From: Kiritimatiellia bacterium
GTDB lineage: Bacteria; Verrucomicrobiota; Kiritimatiellia; RFP12; UBA1067
Direction: 5' to 3'
DNA: 17,104 nucleotides
Assembly (NCBI GenBank): GCA_017479035.1
Contig: JAFVCR010000062.1
Coordinates: 1 to 17,104 of the forward strand
Shown: piece after piece, positions 8,568-14,901 of the stretch
Position numbering within the stretch: the first letter of the stretch is position 1
Layout: each line of letters opens with the position of its first letter
Program-made: the position numbers and the translations under genes
The notes under the pieces: model-generated
What the model was told of the DNA's origin: nothing
The model's input: only the letters and a program-made list of their open reading frames with translations
The model's database searches: none

Positions 8568-8591
8568 TCACGCATCATCCATGCGTGATTT
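8568..8591 (+). terminator. hairpin after the glycan gene, possible weak terminator
   Basis: TCACGCAT (8568-8575) pairs perfectly with ATGCGTGA (8581-8588) round the 5-nt loop CATCC. Only three T residues follow directly, with more T further on (8597-8600). The position, about 30 nt after the stop codon and before the sulfur operon, suits a transcription terminator. The short T-tract makes it a weak one. Confidence 0.5.
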
Positions 8592-8620
8592 GCCATGTTT
8601 TGCCTACGCTCCGGCGGCGA

Positions 8621-8770
8621 TTTCAAGGGCTTGAAAATAAATTTTGAGGGCTTGAAATTCCTATTTCAAGAGGTTAAAAATAAATTTCAAGGGCTTAAAA
8701 TAAAATTTCAAGGGCTTAAAATGACCAATTCAAGGGCTTGAATTTTATTTTTAAGGGCTTAAAATTTTTA
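8621..8770. repeat. seven-unit array of 21-22 bp palindromic repeats
   Basis: Seven imperfect units start near 8621, 8642, 8664, 8685, 8706, 8728 and 8750. Each is built round TTCAAG-GG-CTTGAA followed by an A/T-rich spacer such as AATAAA. Units 1 and 6 are perfect palindromes across the GG, with 7- and 8-bp arms. Unit 7 has TTTTAAG/CTTAAAA, a change in both arms that keeps the pairing. Units 4 and 5 have changed only the right arm, and unit 3 is degraded. The AT content contrasts strongly with the flanking genes, and stops occur in all frames, so it is not coding. The 21-22 bp period is two DNA helical turns, which would place every unit on the same face of the helix. Confidence 0.85.
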
Positions 8771-8867
8771 CGGATGCCCGGGATGGGGCAAATGCTGAAC
8801 GCGCTAAACATGTGAAATCGCCGGGGAGGCGATGCAAAATCGTTGCGGGAAAAGTTTTTCTACTTTT
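8771..8867. other. remaining intergenic sequence with a small hairpin
   Basis: Between the repeat array and the promoter-like sequence I see no open reading frame with a plausible start. The only structure is ATCGCC (8817-8822) pairing with GGCGAT (8828-8833) round GGGGA. This 6-bp stem lies upstream of the predicted transcription start, so any role would be at DNA level. I do not recognise a riboswitch here. Confidence 0.4.
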
Positions 8868-8900
8868 TTGATAGACAATTTCAAACCGATATGGTAGTAT
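8868..8900 (+). promoter_or_regulatory. probable promoter of the sulfur operon
   Basis: TAGACA (8872-8877), a 17-base spacer and TAGTAT (8895-8900) form a moderate sigma70-like promoter. An overlapping alternative is TTGATA (8868-8873), a 16-base spacer and TATGGT (8890-8895). Transcription would begin near 8905-8908, just before the strong ribosome binding site at 8926-8933. It lies about 100 bp after the palindromic array, which could therefore act as an upstream operator cluster. Confidence 0.45.
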
Positions 8901-8925
8901 ATGCGGAGTTTCCGCCAAAAGCGGG

Positions 8926-8933
8926 AAAAGGAG
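8926..8933 (+). promoter_or_regulatory. strong ribosome binding site with no correctly placed start codon
   Basis: AAAAGGAG resembles the sites of the downstream cys genes (for example AAAGGAG before the binding protein and AAAGGAG before cysA). An ATG follows with zero spacing (8934), but its frame (MLNSRKTY) ends at TGA 8958-8960. The frame of the barrel protein has no standard start at the normal 5-9 nt distance. Its first downstream candidate is TTG 8957, which overlaps that stop as TTGA. Confidence 0.55.
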
Positions 8934-8956
8934 ATGTTGAATTCGAGAAAAACCTA

Positions 8957-9676
8957 TTGAGAAAGTTGGGATCGGCCGCCATTGCGGCGGGTTTTGCTGC
9001 TAGTGCTTTCGCCGATGCGTCCGATGCGGGCAACCACGGCGCGTGGATTGGCGTGCAGGCAAAGTACGGGATAGATACGAATCGCGTTTGGACGATAAAC
9101 GCGAGCGAGGAGTCCCGCTTTGGCGAAAAGCACTACGAAGAGCAGCACGGCACACTGGGCGTGACGATAAAACCGTTCAGTTGGCTGGCGATAACGCCGC
9201 ACTACCACTTCATCGATACGCGCAAGCGCATATCCGCCACGCGAGACGGCGATGCGTACGTGACGCACGATTGGCAGCGCGAGCATCGTTTTGGCGTGGA
9301 CGTGGAGCCGAGCGTGAAACTCTGGGGCTGGAAGATTGCCGACCGCAACCGCGTGGTGTGGCGCGACTTCGAGGACTCGCAGGGGTTCTGGCGTTACCGC
9401 AACCGCATACAGGTGAACTCTCCCTGGAAGTGGACGGACTACAAAATCAATCCGTACGCTTCGTGGGAACTGTTCCTGGACGACGGCAAACCTTCCAAGC
9501 ACGTGCGCAAGAACGACAAGTTCGACCAGTGGCGTTTTGCGGTGGGTGCTACGGCGAAGTTGACGGACAACATCAGCCTAAATCTATTCTACCTCTTGCA
9601 GGAGAAGAAGAACACCTCGCATCACGATTGGAGCCCGAACCACGTGCTCGGCGTGAATGTGGGATTTTCCTTTTGA
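8957..9676 (+). CDS. outer-membrane beta-barrel protein (DUF2490-like), start uncertain
   Basis: Predicted outer-membrane barrel of about 240 residues. It begins with a Sec signal peptide (RKLGSAAIAAGFAASAFA, cleavage before DAS). Alternating polar/aromatic strands follow, with many Arg, Trp and Tyr residues, and it ends in GVNVGFSF, a terminal Phe typical of BAM-inserted barrels. The pattern of WxxxRNRIQ strands and the final barrel strand recalls DUF2490 proteins, whose function is unknown. The frame is open further upstream (ATG 8891, TTG 8843). Those starts precede the predicted transcription start and add a long charged leader, so I placed the start at TTG 8957, where the signal peptide begins. 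It lies 62 nt before the sulfate-binding-protein gene on the same strand, so it may be the first gene of the operon and help anions cross the outer membrane. That role is inference. Confidence 0.72.
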   Translation: MRKLGSAAIAAGFAASAFADASDAGNHGAWIGVQAKYGIDTNRVWTINASEESRFGEKHYEEQHGTLGVTIKPFSWLAITPHYHFIDTRKRISATRDGDAYVTHDWQREHRFGVDVEPSVKLWGWKIADRNRVVWRDFEDSQGFWRYRNRIQVNSPWKWTDYKINPYASWELFLDDGKPSKHVRKNDKFDQWRFAVGATAKLTDNISLNLFYLLQEKKNTSHHDWSPNHVLGVNVGFSF

Positions 9677-9738
9677 AAGGCGGAACGGAGTTTTTGGAAA
9701 CCAACTATCACTCGCAACAGATTAAAGGAGTTTAGAAC

Positions 9739-10803
9739 ATGAAGAAAAACATTTTTAAGACAGGCATTTTCGGTTTGGCGTTTGGAGCGGCGGCGGCATG
9801 GGCCGCGCCGGTGGAACTCTTGAACGTGAGCTACGACCCCACGCGCGAATTGTACCGCGCATACAACGAGGCGTTCGAGCGGCACTGGAAGGAGACGACC
9901 GGCGAAGACGTGCACGTCAAACAGTCCCACGGCGGTAGCGGCAAGCAGGCGCGTGCCGTGATCGACGGCGTTCCGGCGGACGTGGTGAGCCTTGCGCTCG
10001 GCTACGACATCGACGCGATAACATTCACCGGCAAGAAACTGATACCCCGCAACTGGCAGGAGCGGTTGCCGCTCAATTCCTCGCCGTACACGTCCACAAT
10101 AGTGTTTCTTGTGCGGAAGGGGAACCCCAAGAACATCAAGACGTGGGAAGACCTTGTGAAGGACGGAGTGCAGGTGATAACGCCGAATCCCAAGACGTCC
10201 GGCGGTGCGCGGTGGAACCAGCTTGCGGCATGGGGATACATCCTCGAGCGGGAACTGGGCGACATCAAGAAAGTGCGCGACCCGGCGTACAAGGAAGAGG
10301 TGAAAGCGGCGGAACTCGTGGCCACGGCATATCTGAAGAAACTCTATGCGCACGTTCCGGTGCTTGATTCGGGCGCGCGCGGCGCCACGACCACGTTCGT
10401 CCAGCGCAAAATAGGCGACGTGCTGCTTGCGTGGGAGAACGAGGCGATACTTTCCGTGGCGGAACTGGGCGAGGACGCGTTCGACATCGTGGTGCCGCCG
10501 GTGACGATCCTCACCGAGCCGCCCGTGTCGATAGTAGATGCCAACGTGGCCAAGCGCGGCGCGAAGATACAGAAACTCGCAGAAGAGTATCTCAAGTATC
10601 TCTATTCCCCGGAAGCGCAGAAGATAATCGCGCACTACGGCTACAGGCCGCAGCACCCGGAATATGCGGACAAGGAAGATATTGCGAAATTCGCCGACGC
10701 ACGGCTCTTGAAACTCGACGACCTCTACCGCACTTGGCGCGTTGCGCAGAAAGTCCATTTCTCCGACGGCGGCCTTTTCGACCAGGTTTACGCGGGCAAG
10801 TGA
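9739..10803 (+). CDS. sbp: sulfate/thiosulfate ABC transporter, periplasmic binding protein
   Basis: Periplasmic receptor that captures sulfate (or thiosulfate) and delivers it to the CysTWA importer. A Sec signal peptide covers residues 1-22, with cleavage near WA-APVE. The mature protein opens with the family block LLNVSYDPTRELY (27-39). It then carries QSHGGSGKQARAV (62-74), the anion-binding signature of the Sbp/CysP family, followed by DVVSLALGYDID (81-92). At 354 residues it is slightly longer than E. coli Sbp or CysP (about 330). A strong AAAGGAG ribosome binding site precedes the ATG by 8 nt. Sulfate (Sbp) and thiosulfate (CysP) specificity cannot be told apart by eye, so the symbol is tentative. 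It begins the four-gene transporter block and would be expected to be the most abundant component. Confidence 0.92.
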   Translation: MKKNIFKTGIFGLAFGAAAAWAAPVELLNVSYDPTRELYRAYNEAFERHWKETTGEDVHVKQSHGGSGKQARAVIDGVPADVVSLALGYDIDAITFTGKKLIPRNWQERLPLNSSPYTSTIVFLVRKGNPKNIKTWEDLVKDGVQVITPNPKTSGGARWNQLAAWGYILERELGDIKKVRDPAYKEEVKAAELVATAYLKKLYAHVPVLDSGARGATTTFVQRKIGDVLLAWENEAILSVAELGEDAFDIVVPPVTILTEPPVSIVDANVAKRGAKIQKLAEEYLKYLYSPEAQKIIAHYGYRPQHPEYADKEDIAKFADARLLKLDDLYRTWRVAQKVHFSDGGLFDQVYAGK

Positions 10804-10816
10804 CGTGATTGGCGAC

Positions 10817-10837
10817 GAATCCAGAATCCGGAGGATT
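10817..10837 (+). promoter_or_regulatory. possible hairpin over the cysT ribosome binding site
   Basis: The direct repeat GAATCC occurs at 10817-10822 and 10824-10829. Either copy can pair its AATCC with GGATT at 10833-10837. The ribosome binding site GGAGG (10830-10834) for the ATG at 10842 would lie in the loop and stem. The stem is only 5 bp, so any dampening of cysT translation relative to the binding protein is speculative. Confidence 0.3.
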
Positions 10838-10841
10838 TGAA

Positions 10842-11900
10842 ATGGCCATATTGAAGGAACGAAGCATACTGCCGGGATTCCGATGGAGTTTCGCGGCGAC
10901 GGTCGTGTGGCTGGGGCTATTGGTGCTGCTGCCGCTATCGACGCTGGTCGTGAACTCGTTGACGATCGGGTTCGAGGAAACGCCGTACCACGTGGTTTCC
11001 GACGGCAAGTTGACGGGAGAGATCGTATATCTGCACGACCGCGACCTTGACGACAAGGCGGTGGCACCTGCGGGAAGCGATCTTTCCGGCGAGAGCGTGA
11101 ACGCCATAATCTATGGCGAGGTGGAGGAAATCCCCGTGGAGGAACTCGAACTCGTGGCACCGACGCGCGGCGAGCGGTTCTGGGCGGGAGTTTGGCGCGG
11201 AGTGCCGCAGTTCATAGAAAAAGCGTTCAACGAGCGCGTTCTCGCGTCTTTGCGCGTGACGTTTTCTACGGCGTTTTTCGCGGCGATACTAAATCTCTTC
11301 CTTGGCGGGATAATCGCATATGCGCTCGTGCGCATCAAGATCCCCGGCAAAAAGGTGCTGGACTCGCTTATCGACCTGCCGTTTGCGATGCCGACTGCAA
11401 TCTGCGGCATTGCAATGGTTACGATGTACGCGCCCAACGGCCCGGTGGGGGCGTTGGCGGCGAAGGCGGGGATAAAAATCGCGTTCACGCCGCTTGGGAT
11501 AACGCTTGCGCTTTTGTTCATAGGGTTGCCGTTTGTGGTGCGCGCGCTGCAACCGGCACTGCTAGACCTCGGCACGGAGCTGGAGGATGCGGCGATGAGC
11601 CTTGGAGCGTCGCGCTTCACGGCGTGGCGGCGCGTGATAGTGCCTACCATCGCGCCGGCGCTTTTGACGGGCTTCACGCTTGCGTTCGCAAGAGGGCTTG
11701 GCGAATACGGCACGGTGATATTCATCGCGGGCAACACGCCGATGAAAACCGAGATCTCGTCGCTATTGATCGTAACGCAACTTGAACAGTTCGACTATGC
11801 CGGCGCAACGGCCATCGCGCTTACGATGCTAACGGCATCTCTCGCGCTCATATTCGGCATAAACAAGTTCTTCACCAATCGCCACAAGTCGCTGAAGTAG
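10842..11900 (+). CDS. cysT: sulfate ABC transporter permease CysT (CysU), with a large periplasmic insert
   Basis: Inner-membrane permease subunit that pairs with CysW to form the sulfate channel. Membrane segments include residues 16-38, 137-162, 180-197, 217-235, 271-292 and 320-341. The cytoplasmic EAA loop that docks on the ATPase is at about 246-268 (ELEDAAMSLGASRFTAWRRVIVP, split here by description only). FARGLGEYGTV (282-292) follows as in CysT. Between the first and second membrane segments there is an extra acidic stretch of roughly 70 residues (about 44-112) that ordinary CysT proteins of about 275 residues lack, which explains the length of 352. I chose ATG 10842, which has GGAGG 7 nt upstream, over the in-frame TTG at 10809. 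The gene lies directly behind the binding-protein gene and 12 nt before cysW. Confidence 0.9.
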   Translation: MAILKERSILPGFRWSFAATVVWLGLLVLLPLSTLVVNSLTIGFEETPYHVVSDGKLTGEIVYLHDRDLDDKAVAPAGSDLSGESVNAIIYGEVEEIPVEELELVAPTRGERFWAGVWRGVPQFIEKAFNERVLASLRVTFSTAFFAAILNLFLGGIIAYALVRIKIPGKKVLDSLIDLPFAMPTAICGIAMVTMYAPNGPVGALAAKAGIKIAFTPLGITLALLFIGLPFVVRALQPALLDLGTELEDAAMSLGASRFTAWRRVIVPTIAPALLTGFTLAFARGLGEYGTVIFIAGNTPMKTEISSLLIVTQLEQFDYAGATAIALTMLTASLALIFGINKFFTNRHKSLK

Positions 11901-11912
11901 GAGGTGGCAGAC

Positions 11913-12725
11913 ATGGAATCAAACAGTTCTACAAGACGCGTGTTCCACATAGTCACGGGGACGCTTGCGGTGGCGATAATAGGTTTCGTACTGGTGTTGC
12001 CGCTGGGGATAATCCTGAAGGAGGCGTTCTCCAAGGGCGTGGGTGCGTGGTGGGAGGCTCTCTCCGACGCGGATACGCTTTCCGCAATCAAACTGACGTT
12101 GCTGACGACTGCGATCGTAGTGCCGGTAAACACCGTGATGGGCGTGGTGATGGCTTGGGCGATTGCGAAGTTCGAGTTCAAAGGGCGCACGTTTTTGGTG
12201 TCGCTCATCGATCTGCCGTTTGCGGTGTCTCCAATCGTGGCGGGCTTGGTGTTCATTCTTCTTTTGGGGCCGCGCAACGGCTGGTTCGGCCCGTGGCTCG
12301 ATGCTCATGGAGTGCGGCTCGTTTTCTCTACGGCGGGCGTGATAATCGCAACGCTGTTTGTGACGTTCCCGTTCGTGGTGCGCGAGTTGATACCGCTCAT
12401 GCGCGAGCAGGGTTCGGCGGAAGAGCAGGCGGCACTGTCGCTAGGGGCGAAACCATGGAAGATGTTTTGGCGCGTGACGCTGCCCAATATCCGCTGGGGG
12501 TTGCTGTACGGAGTGATATTGACGCTGGCGCGTTCGGTGGGCGAATTCGGTGCGGTGTCGGTAGTATCCGGGCATATACGCGGTGAGACGAATACGCTGC
12601 CGCTGCATGTGGAGATACTCTACAACGAGTATTCGTTCACGGCGGCGTTCGCGGCGGCAAGTGCGCTGTCGCTAGTGGCGGTGGTGACGATCATCGCAAA
12701 GAGCATAGTCGAGAAGAGAAAGTGA
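11913..12725 (+). CDS. cysW: sulfate ABC transporter permease CysW
   Basis: Second permease of the sulfate importer in the inner membrane. It has about six hydrophobic segments (15-36, 58-84, 97-119, 138-157, 195-218 and 243-263). The EAA loop is at about 170-191 (EEQAALSLGAKPWKMFW), followed by GEFGAVSVVSGHIRGETNTL (210-229), a block I recognise as characteristic of CysW. At 270 residues it matches the normal family length. ATG 11913 is preferred because AGGAGG (11899-11904) lies 8 nt before it. The in-frame GTG at 11904 overlaps that ribosome binding site. It starts 12 nt after cysT ends and is followed 15 nt later by cysA. Confidence 0.93.
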   Translation: MESNSSTRRVFHIVTGTLAVAIIGFVLVLPLGIILKEAFSKGVGAWWEALSDADTLSAIKLTLLTTAIVVPVNTVMGVVMAWAIAKFEFKGRTFLVSLIDLPFAVSPIVAGLVFILLLGPRNGWFGPWLDAHGVRLVFSTAGVIIATLFVTFPFVVRELIPLMREQGSAEEQAALSLGAKPWKMFWRVTLPNIRWGLLYGVILTLARSVGEFGAVSVVSGHIRGETNTLPLHVEILYNEYSFTAAFAAASALSLVAVVTIIAKSIVEKRK

Positions 12726-12740
12726 CAAAGGAGATTTCAA

Positions 12741-13808
12741 ATGAGCATAGAGATAAAGCACATCAACAAGCACTTCGGCGATTTCCATGCGCTGCATGAC
12801 GTGTCGCTCACGATTCCGACAGGGAAGCTTGTGGCGATTCTTGGGCCGTCGGGCTGCGGCAAGACCACGCTGCTGCGGATCGTGGCGGGGTTGGAGTCCG
12901 CAGATGCGGACGGGGGAGACGTCCTGTTCGACGGGGAATCGACGATAGCGACGCCGGTGAACCGCCGCCGCGTGGGGTTCGTCTTCCAGCACTATGCGCT
13001 GTTCCGCCAGATGACGGTGGCGGAGAATGTGGCGTTCGGCCTTACGGTGAAGCCGAAGGCGGACAGACCCTCGAAGGCGGAGATAAAAGCGAAGGTGGAG
13101 GAACTGCTCGACCTCGTGCAACTTTCGCATCTGGGCGCACGCTATCTGGACGAACTTTCCGGCGGGCAGCGCCAGAGAGTGGCTCTTGCACGCGCTCTTG
13201 CGATTGCGCCGAAAGTGCTGCTGCTGGACGAACCCTTCGGCGCGCTCGACGCGCAGGTTCGCGCGTCGTTGCGCCGCTGGCTGCGGCATCTGCACGACAC
13301 GATCAACGTAACGTCCATATTCGTCACGCACGACCAGGAAGAGGCTCTTGAAGTGGCCGATCAGGTGGTGGTGATGAACAAGGGGCGTCTGGAGCAGAGC
13401 GGCAGCCCCAACGAGCTTTTCACGCAGCCCAAGAGCGAGTTCGTGATGAACTTCCTCGGCGAAGTCAACATCTTCCACGGGCGCTTCGAGAACGGGCAGG
13501 CGGTTTTCGGCGCGAAGGCGGCGGCGGATTCCGCGCACGCGAAGATGCTCGTGCGGCCGCACGACTTCAAGATCGCCCGCACGCCGGAGGCCGGTGGCAT
13601 CTCCGCGCAGGTGGTGCGCGTGCTCACGGCGGGCAGCATCGTGAAGATTGAACTTTCGGACGATACGAAGCAGACGCTGTACGTGCACCAGTCGCACGCC
13701 GAGTTCGACAAGAACCCGGTTAAGGCGGACGAGCAAGTATGGCTGATACCTACGTCGCAACGCATTTTCCGCAACGGCGAGGACTGGAACGGAGACTATA
13801 TCATTTAA
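12741..13808 (+). CDS. cysA: sulfate ABC transporter ATP-binding protein CysA
   Basis: Cytoplasmic ATPase that powers the CysT/CysW importer. The nucleotide-binding domain is complete: Walker A GPSGCGKTT (35-43), Q-loop Gln83 in FVFQHYALF, ABC signature LSGGQRQR (139-146), Walker B LLLDEP (160-165), D-loop GALD and H-loop His197 in FVTHDQEEA. The C-terminal 120 residues form a TOBE-type regulatory domain, as in CysA and MalK. At 355 residues it matches the family. AAAGGAG lies 8 nt before the ATG. The gene is 15 nt after cysW, and the next gene, sulfite reductase, follows after 39 nt. Confidence 0.94.
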   Translation: MSIEIKHINKHFGDFHALHDVSLTIPTGKLVAILGPSGCGKTTLLRIVAGLESADADGGDVLFDGESTIATPVNRRRVGFVFQHYALFRQMTVAENVAFGLTVKPKADRPSKAEIKAKVEELLDLVQLSHLGARYLDELSGGQRQRVALARALAIAPKVLLLDEPFGALDAQVRASLRRWLRHLHDTINVTSIFVTHDQEEALEVADQVVVMNKGRLEQSGSPNELFTQPKSEFVMNFLGEVNIFHGRFENGQAVFGAKAAADSAHAKMLVRPHDFKIARTPEAGGISAQVVRVLTAGSIVKIELSDDTKQTLYVHQSHAEFDKNPVKADEQVWLIPTSQRIFRNGEDWNGDYII

Positions 13809-13817
13809 CCAGAATAT

Positions 13818-13829
13818 CGCGCTTGCGCG
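13818..13829 (+). other. small intercistronic hairpin between cysA and the sulfite reductase gene
   Basis: CGCG (13818-13821) and CGCG (13826-13829) pair round CTTG, a tetraloop known to be stable in RNA. No T-run follows, so it is not a terminator. It could separate transcript stability of the transporter part from that of the enzyme part. The stem is only 4 bp. Confidence 0.3.
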
Positions 13830-13847
13830 CGAACGAAAGGAAGAATC

Positions 13848-14711
13848 ATGGCAACAGACTATGCGGCGTTGAAAGCGGGTGGCTTCATGCGGCAAAAGCA
13901 GAAAGACACCTTCTCTCTTCGCTTGCGCGTGGTGGGAGGCACGGTGACGGTGCGGCAATTGGAGACAATTGCCGCCGTCGCCCGTAAATTCGGGCAGGAT
14001 TACGTCCATCTGACATCGCGCCAGGGAGTGGAAATACCGTTCATAAAACTTGCGGACATCGAGGCGGTGAAGGCCGCGCTTGCCGAAGGGGGTGTTTCCC
14101 CGGGCGTGTGCGGGCCGCGCGTGCGCACGGTGACGGCGTGCCAGGCGGGGAAGTGCTGCCCGTCCGGCTGCATTGATGCATCGGAAGTGGCAACGGAACT
14201 CGACCGCCGCTATTTTGGAAGGACGTTGCCGCACAAGTTCAAATTCGGCGTGACGGGATGCCAGAACAACTGCCTCAAGGCCGAGGAAAACGACGTGGGC
14301 GTAAAGGGCGCGATGGCGGTGGCGTGGAAGAAAGACGATTGCATCTTCTGCGGCGTGTGCGTGAAGGCATGCCGCACGGGAGCACTGGCGGTGGCGGACG
14401 GAGAACTGGTGCTCGACCAGGCGAAGTGCAACAACTGCGGACGTTGCGTGACGGCATGCCCGACGGGCGCATGGGCCGGAGAGAGCGGCTACTTGGTCAG
14501 TTTCGGCGGAACGTTTGGCAATGCCATACAGAAGGGGCGCGAACTTTTGCCGGTAATCAAAGACGAGGCTACGCTCTATCGCGTGACGGATGCGGCGATA
14601 GAGTTTTTCGCCCGCAACGCAAATCCGGGCGAGCGCTTCGCCAAGACACTTGATCGCATAGGCTGGGATAAATTCAAAAAGGAAATAGAAAATGCATATA
14701 ACAATCGCTGA
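13848..14711 (+). CDS. small siroheme [4Fe-4S] sulfite reductase with two ferredoxin clusters
   Basis: Predicted cytoplasmic sulfite reductase giving sulfide by six-electron reduction. The N-terminal ferredoxin-like half domain contains HLTSRQGVEIPFI (54-66), as in the nitrite/sulfite reductase superfamily. The siroheme-coupled cluster site is present as Cys98-x5-Cys104 (with extra Cys103 and Cys108) and Cys138-x3-Cys142. Residues 165-175 (CIFCGVCVKAC) and 194-204 (CNNCGRCVTAC) are two further [4Fe-4S] ferredoxin motifs that can feed electrons. At 287 residues it is far smaller than hemoprotein CysI (about 570). It resembles AsrC and the low-molecular-weight assimilatory sulfite reductases of anaerobes. 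AAAGGAAG lies upstream of the ATG. Its 3' end overlaps the carrier gene by 20 nt, so the sulfide it makes is probably handed to that carrier. A nitrite-reducing role is less likely in this context. Confidence 0.88.
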   Translation: MATDYAALKAGGFMRQKQKDTFSLRLRVVGGTVTVRQLETIAAVARKFGQDYVHLTSRQGVEIPFIKLADIEAVKAALAEGGVSPGVCGPRVRTVTACQAGKCCPSGCIDASEVATELDRRYFGRTLPHKFKFGVTGCQNNCLKAEENDVGVKGAMAVAWKKDDCIFCGVCVKACRTGALAVADGELVLDQAKCNNCGRCVTACPTGAWAGESGYLVSFGGTFGNAIQKGRELLPVIKDEATLYRVTDAAIEFFARNANPGERFAKTLDRIGWDKFKKEIENAYNNR

Positions 14712-14901
14712 TCGCAAGAGCGAAATAGCAGACGGAACCACCGTCGCGCAACTGCTGGAAATAGAGAAGGTGGAGATGCCGCTCTACGTGACCGTAAGCG
14801 TCAACGACGAATTCATCGCCACGGACGCGCGGGAGACGACCGTCCTCAAAGACGGCGACCATGTGGAGTTCCTCTACTTCATGGGGGGAGGGTGTCGATG
14901 A
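14692..14901 (+). CDS. hcyS: ThiS/MoaD-like sulfur carrier protein with a Cys-Arg cap (HcyS-like)
   Basis: Small beta-grasp protein of 69 residues that would carry sulfur as a C-terminal glycine thiocarboxylate. The ThiS-like layout is clear: a short N-terminal strand, DGTTVAQLLE (14-23), NDEFIAT (38-44), and VLKDGDHVEFLYFMGGG before the end. Instead of stopping at Gly-Gly, it continues with Cys68-Arg69, so the reactive glycine (Gly67) is masked until a protease removes the dipeptide. The neighbouring ThiF-like and JAMM genes supply exactly the activating enzyme and the protease. This is how HcyS (capped by Ala) and QbsE (capped by Cys-Phe) work, so I infer HcyS function rather than thiamine synthesis. 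It overlaps the sulfite reductase gene by 20 nt and the adenylyltransferase gene by 4 nt (ATGA). The gene symbol is by analogy. Confidence 0.82.
   Translation: MHITIADRKSEIADGTTVAQLLEIEKVEMPLYVTVSVNDEFIATDARETTVLKDGDHVEFLYFMGGGCR

Noticed and set aside
8621..8770. CRISPR array
   Set aside because: Units are only 21-22 bp, with no unique spacers of 25-40 bp between conserved repeats, and no cas genes are nearby.
9622..11160. A 512-codon minus-strand open frame opposite the binding-protein and cysT genes
   Set aside because: Same shadow effect: no recognisable domain, while the plus-strand frames have clear family motifs and ribosome binding sites.
12672..14741. A 689-codon open frame on the minus strand
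   Set aside because: It lies exactly opposite cysA and the sulfite reductase gene. Its translation is Arg/His-rich low-quality sequence with no motifs. GC-rich codon bias on the plus strand keeps the antisense frame free of stops.
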